NCBI RefSeq assembly: GCF_016481275.1 | Contig: NZ_JAEMNW010000003.1 | Location: 124,001 to 188,000, forward strand | Source: Antrihabitans auranticaus | Lineage (GTDB): Bacteria > Actinomycetota > Actinomycetes > Mycobacteriales > Mycobacteriaceae | Length of the DNA: 64,000 bases | Reading direction: 5' to 3' | Made by a program: the position numbers and the translations under genes | Shown: in pieces, positions 10,400-19,914 of the stretch | How positions within the stretch are numbered: the first letter of the stretch is position 1 | How the letters are laid out: each line of letters starts with the position of its first letter | The notes under the pieces: model-generated | Told to the model about the DNA's origin: nothing | Databases searched by the model: none | The model's input: only the letters and a program-made list of their open reading frames with translations

Positions 10400-11941
10400 T
10401 CAGCGTGTGAACGGGCGCACAATTGGGAACAAGATGGTTTCCCTGATTCCAAGTCCGGTTAGGGCCATCAACAATCTATCGATTCCCATCCCAGTGCCAG
10501 TTGTCGGTGGCATACCGTACTCCATTGCCGCCAAAAAGTCTTCATCCAGCACCATCGCTTCGTCGTCACCGGCCGATGCGAGCCGAGCCTGATCGACGAA
10601 ACGCTCACGCTGAACAACGGGATCGACCAATTCCGAATAGCCAGTTGCCAATTCGAATCCACGCACGTATAAGTCCCACTTCTCCGTCACGCCCGGCTTC
10701 GAACGATGCTGGCGTGTCAACGGTGAAGTCTCCACTGGGAAATCACGCACAAAAGTCGGCGCTACGAGCTTCTCGCCGTACTGGTGCTCCCACAGTTCTT
10801 CGACCAGCTTGCCGTGACCGTAGCCCTTGCCAGGCGGAATCTCGAGACCGACCTTGTCCGCCAGCTCGAGCAATTCTGCGACTGATGTCTCCGGCGTGAC
10901 CTGCACCCCGAGACATTCCGACAGAGATGGATACATCTCGACGGTCGTCCACTCGCCGGAGAGATCGTATTCGGTGCCGTCCGCGAGCGTGACCACCTGA
11001 GTGCCCAACGCCTCTTGCGCGACCTCTTGTACCAATTCGCGGGTCATCTTGGCCGAATCGTCGTAGGTGCCGTAGGCCTCGTACGTTTCGAGCATTGCAA
11101 ATTCCGGCGAATGCGTCGCGTCGGAACCTTCGTTTCGGAAGTTCCTATTGATCTCGAAGACCTTCTCGATGCCGCCGACAACACACCGCTTGAGAAACAG
11201 CTCCGGTGCGATACGAAGGAACAAGTCGATGTCGAGCGCGTTCGAATGAGTTACGAACGGTCGCGCGGCCGCACCGCCGTGCAAGGTTTGCAGCATCGGA
11301 GTCTCAACCTCGAGAAAACCTCGAGACTCGAGCGCATTTCGCAATGCACGGACAACGGCAATGCGCTTGCGTGCCATTTCCCGGGCATCGGGCCGCACGA
11401 TGAGATCGACATAGCGCTGCCGCACGCGCGATTCCTCGTTCATCTCCTTGTGCGCAACAGGAAGTGGCCGCAACGATTTCGCAGCCATCTCCCAAGAGTC
11501 CGCGAGAACGCTCAATTCCCCGCGGCGCGAACTGATCACTTCGCCGTATACATAGACAAAGTCACCGAGATCGACATCGGATTTCCACGCGGCCAACGAT
11601 TCTGCGCCCACGTTCGCAAGGCTCAGCATCGCCTGAAGTTGCGTCCCGTCGCCTTCCTGGAGGGTCGCAAAACACAGCTTCCCAGTGTTCCGGAAGAAAA
11701 TCACGCGCCCCGCCACGCCGACTTTTTCACCGGTCTGGGTATCGGCAACCAGTTCGGGATACTTCGCCCTCACCTGCGCCAGCGTGTGCGTTCGGCCCAC
11801 CGACACCGGATAGGCCTCACGGCCCTGCTCCAGTAGGCGGTCCCGCTTGCCCCGCCGGATTCGAATCTGCTCGTTGTCTGCCGCGGCATCTTCCGGCGTC
11901 AGCCCGGTCGCACCAGTTACATCAGCCGTCGCTTCACTCAC
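10400..11941 (-). CDS. lysS: Lysyl-tRNA synthetase, class II
   Basis: Charges tRNA-Lys in the cytoplasm. The protein is about 513 aa, with an N-terminal OB-fold anticodon-binding domain ([22 protein letters not shown]) and a class II catalytic core: motif 2 [17 protein letters not shown] and motif 3 [16 protein letters not shown] favour GTG 11941; a TTG at 11950 is also in frame and neither has a strong ribosome site. It follows the TetR gene closely on the same strand and precedes lsr2. Confidence 0.97.
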   Translation of the reverse strand: MSEATADVTGATGLTPEDAAADNEQIRIRRGKRDRLLEQGREAYPVSVGRTHTLAQVRAKYPELVADTQTGEKVGVAGRVIFFRNTGKLCFATLQEGDGTQLQAMLSLANVGAESLAAWKSDVDLGDFVYVYGEVISSRRGELSVLADSWEMAAKSLRPLPVAHKEMNEESRVRQRYVDLIVRPDAREMARKRIAVVRALRNALESRGFLEVETPMLQTLHGGAAARPFVTHSNALDIDLFLRIAPELFLKRCVVGGIEKVFEINRNFRNEGSDATHSPEFAMLETYEAYGTYDDSAKMTRELVQEVAQEALGTQVVTLADGTEYDLSGEWTTVEMYPSLSECLGVQVTPETSVAELLELADKVGLEIPPGKGYGHGKLVEELWEHQYGEKLVAPTFVRDFPVETSPLTRQHRSKPGVTEKWDLYVRGFELATGYSELVDPVVQRERFVDQARLASAGDDEAMVLDEDFLAAMEYGMPPTTGTGMGIDRLLMALTGLGIRETILFPIVRPFTR

Positions 11942-11962
11942 GACCGTCAAGCCTATCGTTAG

Positions 11963-12604
11963 CTACCCACGGCTCCATCGGGCGGTTTGCTCGGCCCAGG
12001 TAGGCGCGCTTCCAGGCAGCGGATCGTGCCCGTCGGCTCGCAACCCGTCGACAATTATCGCAAGCTGCCGCATGCGTAGTTCGGCAGTGCGCGCGGGTCC
12101 GCCCAGAGTGCTCTTCGCGATCAACTCCAGTAGGTAGCTCACATCCAGGAAAGTGACACCGGCACGTAATTTGCCTGTGGCAGAGACCTTTTCGAAGAGC
12201 GCGACGCCAAGCTCCCGCATTCGCTCGGCCTTGGCGGCATGCTCGGCCGTCGGGACGAACGTGCCGGCAAGTCGGACCGTCAGCGAGTGCGTATCGGCTT
12301 CGACGATCCGTTCCAGGAATTCCACATAGGCCGGCCACGGCTCGAGTTCACTCGCCAACGCGCGCTCGACCTCCTCGAGGTACACGTCCTGCCCGTGCGC
12401 GCACAGCGTGCCGAGGAGGTCTTCCTTATTCTTGTAGCGGTTGTACAGAGCGCCGATCCCGACGCCGGCACGCTTGGCCACGGCAGAGATGGGCGCGGTG
12501 GGATCGGCAACGAAGACCTCGCGCGCGGCGTCCAGAATCACGGCGTCGTTGCGCTGCGCCTCCGCGAACCGTCCCCGCCGCAGCGGTGCAGAAGTTTCCG
12601 ACAT
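11963..12604 (-). CDS. TetR family transcriptional regulator
   Basis: Repressor-type regulator of 213 aa. The N-terminal HTH is clear (ILDAAREVFVADPTAPISAV, then GVGIGALYNRYKNKEDL), and the C-terminal 130 residues form the variable ligand domain. ATG 12604 gives the usual length; the longer frame to 12784 enters the divergent gene. It is transcribed away from an epoxide hydrolase across an 88-bp region with repeated candidate operators, so control of that gene and of itself is likely. The ligand may be a substrate or product of the hydrolase (inference). Confidence 0.92.
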   Translation of the reverse strand: MSETSAPLRRGRFAEAQRNDAVILDAAREVFVADPTAPISAVAKRAGVGIGALYNRYKNKEDLLGTLCAHGQDVYLEEVERALASELEPWPAYVEFLERIVEADTHSLTVRLAGTFVPTAEHAAKAERMRELGVALFEKVSATGKLRAGVTFLDVSYLLELIAKSTLGGPARTAELRMRQLAIIVDGLRADGHDPLPGSAPTWAEQTARWSRG

Positions 12605-12620
12605 ATTTGGATTGTAGACC

Positions 12621-12668
12621 TTGAACAGAACAATCCGTTCAGTTATTCTTGAACAGAACAGAACGTTC
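12621..12668. promoter_or_regulatory. Candidate TetR operator repeats
   Basis: Two identical copies of TTGAACAGAACA (12621-12632 and 12649-12660) lie 28 bp apart in the divergent tetR/epoxide hydrolase region. The first forms an imperfect inverted repeat with GTTCAG (12637-12642), and the second runs into the perfect palindrome GAACGTTC (12661-12668). The position over both promoters fits TetR-type control. Confidence 0.55.
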
Positions 12669-12692
12669 CGATCAAACGAGAGGCTCGCAGAC

Positions 12693-13859
12693 ATGAGCAG
12701 CACACCCAAGCTCGAGTTCCGCCCGTTCCGCGTCGAGGTCTCCGACAGCGCGATCGAGGACCTCCGGTCGCGCCTGGCGAACACCCGCTGGCCCGAGCAG
12801 CTACCGGGTGCCGAATGGGAGCGCGGCGTGCCGGTCGACTACCTGCGCGGACTGGCGAAGTACTGGGAGACCGAGTTCGATTGGCGCGCAACGGAACAGC
12901 GACTCAACGCCTACCCGCAATTCTTGACCGAGATCGACGGGCAGACGATCCATTTCCTGCATGTCGAGTCACCTGAGCCCGACGCCACTCCCCTGATCCT
13001 GCTGCACGGCTGGCCGGGCTCGGTGGTCGAGTTCCTGAACGTCATCGGGCCGCTCAGCGATCCCCGAGCGCACGGGCTGGATCCGGCCCAGGCCTACCAC
13101 CTGGTCATTCCGTCGATGGCAGGCTTCGGGTTCTCCGCGCCGCTGTCGGACGCGGGTTGGGGCAGCATGCGCAACGCACAGGCATTCGCGACCCTGATGG
13201 CGGCCCTGGGCTACGAGCGGTACGGCGTCCAGGGTGGCGACTACGGCGCGTTCGTCGGCCCGGACATGGGTCGCGTTGCGCCGGAAAACGTGATCGGTGT
13301 ACACGTCAATGCGGCCAGCTTCGGGTTCATCCCGCTCGGTCCGGTGTCGGACGAGGAGCAGGCGACTATGTCCGAGGTCGAGCTGACCCGGCTGGGTCGG
13401 TTGGGCGGCTGGAACGAGGAGATGACCGGCTACTTCAAGGTCCAGAGCACCCGGCCCCAGACGGTCGGGTACGGCCTGCACGACTCCCCGGTCGGGCAGC
13501 TGGCGTGGATCGTCGAGAAATTCAAGGAGTGGACCAACTCGGCCAAAGACCTTCCCGAGGACGCGGTTCCGCGCGAAGAGTTGCTGGCCGACGTCTCGAT
13601 CTACTGGTTCACGGGCACAGCGGTTTCGTCGGCCAACATGTACTACGAGAGCACGCACGGCGGGGCCTGGCCCACCCCTTCACAGGTGCCGACAGGTGTG
13701 GCGGTGTTCGCGGAGGATGTGGCGATCCGCCGCTACGCCGAGCAGTTGTACAACGTGGTGCACTGGTCCGACATCGACGAGGGCGGGCACTTCGCGGCCC
13801 TGGAAACCCCGGACCTACTGGTCGCCGACGTGCGCAAGTTCTTCGCCGGCCTGAGCTGA
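12693..13859 (+). CDS. Epoxide hydrolase (EHN family)
   Basis: Alpha/beta-hydrolase that opens epoxides to diols, 388 aa. It has the N-terminal EHN domain ([35 protein letters not shown]), the oxyanion motif HGWPGS, nucleophile Asp in VQGGDYGAF, and the final catalytic His in [14 protein letters not shown] 12693 has GAGAGG upstream; the longer frame from 12621 covers the operator. It is homologous to microsomal-type and juvenile-hormone-type epoxide hydrolases common in rhodococci. The substrate is unknown. It is divergent from the TetR gene. Confidence 0.93.
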   Translation: MSSTPKLEFRPFRVEVSDSAIEDLRSRLANTRWPEQLPGAEWERGVPVDYLRGLAKYWETEFDWRATEQRLNAYPQFLTEIDGQTIHFLHVESPEPDATPLILLHGWPGSVVEFLNVIGPLSDPRAHGLDPAQAYHLVIPSMAGFGFSAPLSDAGWGSMRNAQAFATLMAALGYERYGVQGGDYGAFVGPDMGRVAPENVIGVHVNAASFGFIPLGPVSDEEQATMSEVELTRLGRLGGWNEEMTGYFKVQSTRPQTVGYGLHDSPVGQLAWIVEKFKEWTNSAKDLPEDAVPREELLADVSIYWFTGTAVSSANMYYESTHGGAWPTPSQVPTGVAVFAEDVAIRRYAEQLYNVVHWSDIDEGGHFAALETPDLLVADVRKFFAGLS

Positions 13860-13884
13860 ATCACGGCTGGGCGGGGATGAATTG

Positions 13885-13915
13885 GACGCGAGATCGAAAT
13901 CGCGATTCTCGCGTC
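13885..13915 (+). terminator. GC-rich stem-loop after epoxide hydrolase
   Basis: Perfect 9-bp arms GACGCGAGA (13885-13893) and TCTCGCGTC (13907-13915) with a 13-nt loop begin 25 bp after the stop codon. There is no T-run, as is common for actinobacterial hairpin terminators. Confidence 0.5.
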
Positions 13916-13929
13916 ACTGAGCGGAACTC

Positions 13930-13991
13930 GTCGAGTGCACGGTTTTACTGGCGGATTTTCTAGATTCGGCCAGGAAAACTATGCACTCGAC
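13930..13991. repeat. 62-bp imperfect inverted repeat in convergent intergenic region
   Basis: Arms of 22 bp (13930-13951 and 13970-13991) pair with about 18 matches, including the perfect outer 10 bp GTCGAGTGCA/TGCACTCGAC. The loop contains TCTAGA. It lies between the convergent epoxide hydrolase and rhodanese genes and could be a bidirectional terminator or part of a small mobile repeat. Confidence 0.5.
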
Positions 13992-14022
13992 GGCCGCTCG
14001 ACTGAGCCAATTGCAATCCGTC

Positions 14023-14096
14023 GCACCCCTTTTCGGGGCGGCCTCGGCGTGTCGCTCGGCAAGTCGGGGTGCGACTGCCGAGTCGGGGTGCGGCTG
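14023..14096 (-). repeat. Dispersed GC-rich intergenic repeat, copy 1 (inverted)
   Basis: This 74-bp segment is the reverse complement of part of the 108-bp repeat found twice near 51 kb, with about three mismatches by my alignment. It contains GCACCCCTTTTCGGGGCG and two GTCGGGGTGCG units that can form hairpins. It sits in the 293-bp convergent gap 13860-14152, which has no gene. Confidence 0.75.
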
Positions 14097-14152
14097 CGCG
14101 GGCCTTCGGCGTGTCGCCACGCGCTACAGGGCCCACCCAGCGATCCATTCAC

Positions 14153-14578
14153 TCAGTGCGCGGCTGCAACTTCGGAGAGTTGGGAGAAGTGCTTCTTCCC
14201 GATGGCGACGTTGAGGAGCCCTGCGGCCTGCAGGGCTTTGTAGCCGCCGACGAGGTCGGTGGAGCGGTGCAGGCCCAGTTGTTTGAGCGCTGCGGCTGCG
14301 AGGCTGGAGGTGTAGCCCTCGGAGCAGACGATGATCCACTCGACTTCGTGGTCGACGGCGAGGGCGATGCGTGCCGAACTTGTTGGATCGCAACGCCATT
14401 CGAGGTGGTTTCGCTCGATGGCCAGCGCACCGGGCAGGACACCTTCGCGCTGGCGCTGGGCCTGCGGCCGAATGTCGACGAGGATTGCGCCTCGCGCAAC
14501 GGCGTCGGGCAGTTGGAACGCGTACAGCCGATCGAGGGTTGCGCGGGCGTCGGCGAGCATCTGGTCGATGGTGGTCAT
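14153..14578 (-). CDS. Rhodanese-like domain protein
   Basis: Single-domain sulfurtransferase-like protein of 141 aa. The active-site loop is CSEGYTS with the persulfide Cys, preceded by ILVDIRPQAQRQ and followed by DLVGGYKALQAAG, the usual CDC25/rhodanese pattern. Its start overlaps the stop of the upstream cysteine dioxygenase gene by 4 bp (ATGA), indicating translational coupling. The pair suggests handling of sulfur released from cysteine oxidation (inference). Confidence 0.9.
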   Translation of the reverse strand: MTTIDQMLADARATLDRLYAFQLPDAVARGAILVDIRPQAQRQREGVLPGALAIERNHLEWRCDPTSSARIALAVDHEVEWIIVCSEGYTSSLAAAALKQLGLHRSTDLVGGYKALQAAGLLNVAIGKKHFSQLSEVAAAH

Positions 14579-15144
14579 CGCGGGTCCCCTTCGGGCTGGT
14601 CGGTGAGCTCGGTGCGGGTACGGCGCAGGGACGATTCTTTGGTGACTTCGTAGTAGGACATCGCTGTCAGCGGCGGCGAGTAGGCGTGGACGCTGAGGGT
14701 GGGTTCTGCCGGTTCGGAAGGCCGGTCAGGTGCTCGCATAACGTCGTGCACCCAGCCGATCGGGAAGGACGCCTGGTCTCCGGCGGAGAGTGTGCGCAGC
14801 CGCAATTCGGCACCGGTCCAACGGTATTCGGCGAGCGCGCCGCTGAGGACGGTCAGCGCACCGAGTGAGCCGGCGTGGTCGTGCAACTCTGTCGATTTGT
14901 CGGGCACCCAGCTGATCAGCCACACGTCGACGTCGTCGTCGGAGCTGAGCCGGACGGCCCACCGGTTGTCTACCGGCCACGTTCCGTCGGATGGGAGGAG
15001 ATGGTCGTAGAGGCCGTTGAGGACGTCGACCGCACCTTGATCGGTTATGCGGAGGAGGTCAGCGGGCCGCAGTCTGGTCGGCAGAACCGACGACACCGGG
15101 CGATATGGGAGTACGGCAGAAGAAGCAGAATGCACAGCAAGCAT
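14575..15144 (-). CDS. Cysteine dioxygenase family protein
   Basis: Cupin iron enzyme that oxidises cysteine to cysteine sulfinate, 189 aa. The metal-binding HDH lies in STELHDHAGSLGALTVLSG and the third His in IGWVHDVMR, in family order. The ATG at 15144 has GGAG about 9 bp upstream. It is coupled to the rhodanese gene downstream. It could act on another thiol acid such as mercaptopropionate, since sequence alone does not fix the substrate. Confidence 0.88.
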   Translation of the reverse strand: MLAVHSASSAVLPYRPVSSVLPTRLRPADLLRITDQGAVDVLNGLYDHLLPSDGTWPVDNRWAVRLSSDDDVDVWLISWVPDKSTELHDHAGSLGALTVLSGALAEYRWTGAELRLRTLSAGDQASFPIGWVHDVMRAPDRPSEPAEPTLSVHAYSPPLTAMSYYEVTKESSLRRTRTELTDQPEGDPR

Positions 15145-15186
15145 GAGAGAGATCTCCGCAGCAGAGTTGGATGGTCAAGGCAGACC

Positions 15187-15240
15187 TCAGCCTCGACAAC
15201 ACTCCTGAGCACTCATGCGGATAGACACGCTTGCAAGCAT
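15187..15240 (-). other. Candidate short upstream ORF before cysteine dioxygenase
   Basis: A 17-codon ORF ending ...SAQECCRG with tandem TGT TGT codons lies in the 104-bp gap before the cysteine dioxygenase gene. A second, overlapping frame running into the gene start (to 15059) is also Cys-rich (CCGDLSHACCAFCFFC). Either could be a cysteine-sensing leader; neither has a clear ribosome site. A perfect palindrome GCTTGCAAGC (15229-15238) overlaps the start. Confidence 0.25.
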
Positions 15241-15248
15241 AGCTTGTA

Positions 15249-16055
15249 TCAGCCGAGACGCAAACGGCCCTTCGCGAGATTTCGCTCATACACGAGCCGC
15301 AGACCTTCGAGGGTGAGGTCGGGTTCGTGGTGGGAGATCGTTTCCGATTCCGGCATGATCAGCCCTGCGCTGTCGCCGGTTGCGATGACGACGACGTCGT
15401 CACCGGAAAACGCTTCGAGTTCGTCGCGCACCCGGTTGACCAGGCCGTCCACCATTCCGGCAAACCCGAACACAGCACCGGACTGCATGCATTCGACAGT
15501 GTTCTTACCGACGACCGAACGCGGGCGCGTCAGTTCGACCTTGCGTAACGCGGCAGCCTGCGAGGCCATCGCGTCCATGGAAATCTCGACGCCGGGTCCG
15601 ATGACTCCGCCGAGGAACTCGCCGCGCTCGGATACGACGTCTACGCAGGTGGACGTGCCGAAGTCGACGACGATCGCGGGAGCCTTGTAGAAATGGTGCG
15701 CCGCAAGACTGTTCACGATCCGGTCCGCGCCGACCTCTTTCGGGTTGTCGACGAGCAGCGGAACTCCTGTGCGCACACCGGGTTCCACGACGACGTGCGG
15801 AACCTCGGCCCAGTACCTGCCCAGCATCACCCGTAATTCGCGCAGCACCGAGGGCACGGTGGAAAGCGCTGATACACCGGTGATTTGGTCCGCATTCGAG
15901 CCGACCAGGCCACGCAGGGTCAACGCCAATTCGTCGGCAGTCATGCGCGGATCGGTGTGCATTCGCCAGTCGCGCACCAGCTTCGAGTGAGAGCCGCTGC
16001 CGGTGAACAGTCCGAGGACGATGTTCGTGTTCCGAACATCGATCGTGAGCAACAC
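15249..16055 (-). CDS. coaX: Type III pantothenate kinase
   Basis: Phosphorylates pantothenate in the first step of CoA synthesis. The 268-aa protein of the ASKHA fold starts [17 protein letters not shown] (phosphate 1 loop), has [15 protein letters not shown] and the phosphate 2 motif [11 protein letters not shown], and [14 protein letters not shown]. The start is GTG 16055. It follows panD by 10 bp on the same strand, so pantothenate synthesis and activation are one operon (panC-panD-coaX), as in mycobacteria. Confidence 0.96.
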   Translation of the reverse strand: MLLTIDVRNTNIVLGLFTGSGSHSKLVRDWRMHTDPRMTADELALTLRGLVGSNADQITGVSALSTVPSVLRELRVMLGRYWAEVPHVVVEPGVRTGVPLLVDNPKEVGADRIVNSLAAHHFYKAPAIVVDFGTSTCVDVVSERGEFLGGVIGPGVEISMDAMASQAAALRKVELTRPRSVVGKNTVECMQSGAVFGFAGMVDGLVNRVRDELEAFSGDDVVVIATGDSAGLIMPESETISHHEPDLTLEGLRLVYERNLAKGRLRLG

Positions 16056-16065
16056 TGGGTGCCTG

Positions 16066-16485
16066 CTAGACGACGGAAAGCTTGCGGGGCGTGATGAGTC
16101 CGGAACCTTCGGGCGCGTACGCCGGGTCCGAGCCCAACTCGACGGGCTTGTTCGCCTCGTCGACGAACACGACGCGCGGCTTGTAGTCGCGACACTCCTG
16201 CTCGTTCATGACGCCATAGGCGATGAGGATGACGAGGTCGCCAGGATTCACGAGATGTGCTGCGGCGCCGTTGATTCCGATGACACCCGAGCCCGGCTCG
16301 CCGGTGATGACGTAGGTCTCGAGGCGCGCGCCGTTGGTGATGTCGACGATGCAGACCTGCTCGCCCTCGATGAGGTCGGCGGCCTCCATCAGCTCACGGT
16401 CGACCGTCACCGAACCGACGTAGTGCAGGTCGGCGTGCGTGACAGTCGCGCGATGGATCTTCGATTTCATCATGGTCCGGAACAT
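16066..16485 (-). CDS. panD: Aspartate 1-decarboxylase
   Basis: Makes beta-alanine from aspartate. The 139-aa proenzyme begins [20 protein letters not shown] and contains the self-cleavage site Gly24-Ser25 (YVGS), whose Ser becomes the pyruvoyl group. Further family segments are GERLETYV-like [10 protein letters not shown] and [13 protein letters not shown]. The ATG at 16485 places the cleavage site correctly; the longer frame to 16554 lies inside panC. It overlaps nothing downstream and sits 13 bp after the panC stop. Confidence 0.97.
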   Translation of the reverse strand: MFRTMMKSKIHRATVTHADLHYVGSVTVDRELMEAADLIEGEQVCIVDITNGARLETYVITGEPGSGVIGINGAAAHLVNPGDLVILIAYGVMNEQECRDYKPRVVFVDEANKPVELGSDPAYAPEGSGLITPRKLSVV

Positions 16486-16498
16486 CTTTGGCCCTTTC

Positions 16499-17437
16499 CT
16501 AACGGGTCGCCGCGTCTTGTGGACGCAACGTTGTAGTTTCGTCGGAGGTCGCACCCAATGCGACTCCGACGTTGTCGATCAGCCGGGTGCTGCCGACGCG
16601 GGCGGCGATGAGCAACCGTGCGTTGCCGCCATTTTCAGGCACGGGACCGAGGTCGGCACCGCGTAGTTCGAGGTAGTCCAGGTCGAGTCCGGATACGTCG
16701 GCCAGCACGCTGCGTGCGGCCTTCAGTACTTCGTCGGCACCGAGCGGCCCGTAGTGTGCGCCGGCAAGCAGAGCCGCGAACAGCGTTGCCGCAGTTTCGC
16801 GTTCCTGCTCGTCGAGGTACCGATTGCGCGACGACTTCGCGAGGCCGTCGGGTTCCCGAACTGTCTGGACCCCCATGATCTTCACGTCGAAATTGAGGTC
16901 GCGCACCATCTGGCGGATCAGCGCAAGCTGCTGGTAATCCTTCTCGCCGAAGAACGCCGTTGTCGGAACCGCAATCTGCAGGAGCTTCGCGACGACGGTC
17001 AGCATCCCGGCGAAATGCGTCGGCCTGCTTGCGCCTTCGAGTTCGGCGCCCAGCGGGCCCGCGTGGACGGTCGTTCGCTGACCGTCCGGGTACATGTCGG
17101 CGACCGTCGGCGCGAACACCAACTCCACACCCTCGGCACGCAACAACTCGACGTCGGCATCCAGTGTCCGCGGGTAGGCGTCGAGATCCTCGTTTGCGCC
17201 GAACTGCAGCGGGTTCACGAAGATCGACACGATGACGGCTTGATGGTTGCGGCGCGCGCGACGCACGATCTCGAGGTGGCCGTCGTGCAACGCGCCCATC
17301 GTTGGTACAAGCGCAACCGACCGGCCGACGCCGCGCAGCGCTTTCGACACCGAGTTCAAGACCGCCGGGTCGTGGTGCACCGTCAGTTCGCCGGGCTTGA
17401 ACGCCCCGCGCATGTCTTTCATACGACCTATGTCCAT
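16499..17437 (-). CDS. panC: Pantothenate synthetase
   Basis: Joins pantoate and beta-alanine with ATP, 312 aa. It shows the class I synthetase-like motifs [43 protein letters not shown] and SSRNRYL (KMSKS-equivalent region). ATG 17437 has GGAGG 4 bp upstream. The gene overlaps the end of the DUF2520 gene by 10 bp, so the upstream Rossmann protein is part of the same operon. Confidence 0.97.
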   Translation of the reverse strand: MDIGRMKDMRGAFKPGELTVHHDPAVLNSVSKALRGVGRSVALVPTMGALHDGHLEIVRRARRNHQAVIVSIFVNPLQFGANEDLDAYPRTLDADVELLRAEGVELVFAPTVADMYPDGQRTTVHAGPLGAELEGASRPTHFAGMLTVVAKLLQIAVPTTAFFGEKDYQQLALIRQMVRDLNFDVKIMGVQTVREPDGLAKSSRNRYLDEQERETAATLFAALLAGAHYGPLGADEVLKAARSVLADVSGLDLDYLELRGADLGPVPENGGNARLLIAARVGSTRLIDNVGVALGATSDETTTLRPQDAATR

Positions 17438-18375
17438 GGGCCCTCCAACAATTCGATGAGTGCAGGCCTGGCTCCCGCGCGCTGCGCGGAACGCAGCGAA
17501 AGCGCGCGATACCCGGCCGCTATCCGGGGGTCGACCTCGTTCAGCACAGCCAGGTGAGCTGCCACGGCATCGACGTCACCCCGCGCGACCGGACCGGTCA
17601 GTGCAGACGGCCCGCGACGAAGCGCGTTGTCCAGTGCTGCTGACAGCAGCGGCTCGAGCATGCGTTCCGCGATGCCACCCGGCTGGTCGTCGACGTGCGG
17701 CTGGCCGATCAGCTCTTGGCCGGCCAACGCCTCGCGCAATGCTGCAACGGCATCGACAACGAGGGTGACGAGGTGATTGCTGCCGTGCGCGAGCGCGGCG
17801 TGATAGAGCGTCCGGTTCTGTTCTTCGACGCGAATCGGCTCGCCGCCGATCTCTATGACGAGGGCCTGTGCAATCGCATAGCCGATCTCGTCGGCGGCGG
17901 TCACTCCGAAGCAGGCATTCGCGAGGCGCTTCGTGTCTTCGTCGTGCCCGGTGAAAGTCATTGCGGGATGAATAGCGAGCGGCGTCGCGCCTATCGCGGT
18001 CAGCGGCGCGAGGATCCCTATGCCGTTGGCGCCGGAGGTATGAGCAACGAGTGTGCCGGGGCGCACCGCACCCGTCGATGCGAGGCCGTTGACGATCGAC
18101 GCCAGCTCAGCGTCGGGAACAGCGAGAACGAGCAGTTCGCTGCGTGCGGCGACGGCGTCGACCGGAAGAATCTCGGACTCGGGAAGACGCGTGTGTGCAC
18201 GACGTACAGAAGCCTCGGATACTGCCGAAACACCGAATACGACGTGACCGACCCGCTCCAAAGCGGCACCGATGGCGGTACCGACGCGTCCCGCCGAGAC
18301 GATTCCTACCGTCAGTCGCGCGGGCGCTGGTCCACCAGAAAACCCCTGTGAGGGCAACCCTGTGGAGGTCAACAC
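17428..18375 (-). CDS. Rossmann/DUF2520 protein (Rv3603c-like, ketopantoate-reductase-like)
   Basis: NAD(P)-binding protein of about 315 aa with an N-terminal Rossmann site ([20 protein letters not shown]) and a helical DUF2520 domain ([31 protein letters not shown]). Members resemble 6-phosphogluconate and ketopantoate reductases. It overlaps panC, and no panE is visible nearby, so a ketopantoate reductase role is an attractive inference but not shown. Start: GAGAGG favours GTG 18375 or TTG 18372; the frame also extends to a TTG at 18429. Confidence 0.85.
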   Translation of the reverse strand: MLTSTGLPSQGFSGGPAPARLTVGIVSAGRVGTAIGAALERVGHVVFGVSAVSEASVRRAHTRLPESEILPVDAVAARSELLVLAVPDAELASIVNGLASTGAVRPGTLVAHTSGANGIGILAPLTAIGATPLAIHPAMTFTGHDEDTKRLANACFGVTAADEIGYAIAQALVIEIGGEPIRVEEQNRTLYHAALAHGSNHLVTLVVDAVAALREALAGQELIGQPHVDDQPGGIAERMLEPLLSAALDNALRRGPSALTGPVARGDVDAVAAHLAVLNEVDPRIAAGYRALSLRSAQRAGARPALIELLEGPWT

Positions 18376-18483
18376 TGTCCTCTCGTTCGTTCCAGTCCCG
18401 CTGTGCGGGTACCAGACGTCCTGGGACAAGAATATCGGTTGGGTTCAGTGCGATCTATGGCGGAGCGGGGTGATAGCGCTCAC

Positions 18484-19377
18484 TCACCGGCCGTGTGCGC
18501 CGGCGTCCGCCTCGGATTCGGACTTCAAGTTCGCGAGAATCTGGGCGACCGACATGCCCTGAGAATGGGACCCGTCAGCGCCCTCGATCGTTGTACCCGC
18601 GCGTCGGCGGCGACGCGGTTCGGGCAGCTCAGGCTCGATGTCACTGGGTTCGTCCTCGTCCGGTGCCGCTTCTTCGGGTGCCGCGTCCGAAATGACCGGC
18701 AGAATCTCGGTCACCGGTTCGGGCCGTGGTTCCGGCTTGGGTTCGGGCTTCGGCTCAGGTTCCGGCTGCGCGGCCGACGGCGGGACGATCGGTTCGAGAA
18801 TGATCGACGTCTCAGCGGTGACCGGTTCGTCGTAGGGTGTCGCGAAGCGCGGCCGATGAAGATTGTCGGTCGCGTACGCGGGCAACGGGGTCGGGCCCTG
18901 CGATGCGCCGATCTCGCCGATCCTGGTCGAATCCGCGCGTAGCGCAATTCGATCGACGGGTAGCTGTCCGTCGAACAACACCTGCAGGTTCGCACGCAGC
19001 GCGACCAGCTCTGCACGAAGGCCGGCGAGTTCTTCGGCATCCGCGCGGACCTCGTGCCGGACGCGCGCTTCTACGCTCAGTTCGTATTCGCGTCTCGCGG
19101 AGATCTCACGCTCGAGCTGCAGTTCGTAGACCTTCTGGAGGTCGCGGGCCTTGACCTTGTCGACGGCCGACTCCCGCCGGTACTTCGTCATCGCGATCGC
19201 GCCGACGATTGCGGCCCACAGCGCGGCGACGAGACCGAGGCGAAGCAGCTGAACACTCTCACTGAAGATCAGGAAAACGCTCGAGATCACGCCGAGAACG
19301 ACGAGCCCTCCGACGACTATCTCCTCCGCACTGCGGCGCCCTCGGCGCGGCTTTTTGGTGCGGACAGCAGACGTCAT
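18484..19377 (-). CDS. DUF6779 membrane protein (Rv3604c-like)
   Basis: Protein of 297 aa with a basic N-terminus, two adjacent TM helices (about 22-41 and 45-63), a charged coiled-coil-prone region (75-130) and a long Pro/Glu-rich tail with PEPEPKPEPKPEPRPEP. The C-terminal SQGMSVAQILANLKSESEAD is a conserved end segment. It lies between the DUF2520 and DUF3180 genes, the mycobacterial order. Function unknown; the coiled coil and tail point to a scaffold or envelope role. Confidence 0.8.
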   Translation of the reverse strand: MTSAVRTKKPRRGRRSAEEIVVGGLVVLGVISSVFLIFSESVQLLRLGLVAALWAAIVGAIAMTKYRRESAVDKVKARDLQKVYELQLEREISARREYELSVEARVRHEVRADAEELAGLRAELVALRANLQVLFDGQLPVDRIALRADSTRIGEIGASQGPTPLPAYATDNLHRPRFATPYDEPVTAETSIILEPIVPPSAAQPEPEPKPEPKPEPRPEPVTEILPVISDAAPEEAAPDEDEPSDIEPELPEPRRRRRAGTTIEGADGSHSQGMSVAQILANLKSESEADAGAHGR

Positions 19378-19446
19378 GAAACCCAGCCTAACCCGGCCAC
19401 CCAGTGCGACTGCGGCATCCCGGGCGGCGATTCCCCGTATGGAACC

Positions 19447-19914
19447 TCAGTGTGCGGGTTCGTCGGGTGGCTCGTCCGGAGTTCTGCAACAGTGCTCGAG
19501 CCAGAGCGCCGCGGCCACGAGGACCACGCCCGCGATGAGGCCCACGATCGCACCCGGGCTGTCGGAAACCGCAGCTTGGAGCGTAGATCGCTGCGGGAAA
19601 ACGAACAGCAGAAAGCCGAGCCACACTCCCGCGCTCGCCGAACCGACCAACGCCGATGCCTTCGCAAGAGCCACCGCTTTGGCCGCCGTCAGCGGGTGTA
19701 ACTGCCGCGGTCCGAGACCAATTTCGTGATTATTGATACGCGAACGGATCATGAATGCGGCGATGAACTCGATCACTGCGACGGGGTAGAGCGACGCGCC
19801 GGCGTAGATATGCACCGGTGGCAATTGACCGTAGAAGCCGCGGACCAACAACCATGCCGCCAGCGCGGCGAACAGAAACAACGCGATGAGATCCCACACC
19901 CGCGTCGGCTTCAT
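19447..19914 (-). CDS. DUF3180 membrane protein (Rv3605c-like)
   Basis: Four-helix membrane protein of 155 aa. ATG 19914 begins [20 protein letters not shown], and the family segment LHPLTAAKAVALAKASALVG with GVWLGFLLF follows. The longer frame to 20055 lies inside folK. It directly follows folK and overlaps its end, so it is translated from the folate operon. Function unknown. Confidence 0.85.
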   Translation of the reverse strand: MKPTRVWDLIALFLFAALAAWLLVRGFYGQLPPVHIYAGASLYPVAVIEFIAAFMIRSRINNHEIGLGPRQLHPLTAAKAVALAKASALVGSASAGVWLGFLLFVFPQRSTLQAAVSDSPGAIVGLIAGVVLVAAALWLEHCCRTPDEPPDEPAH

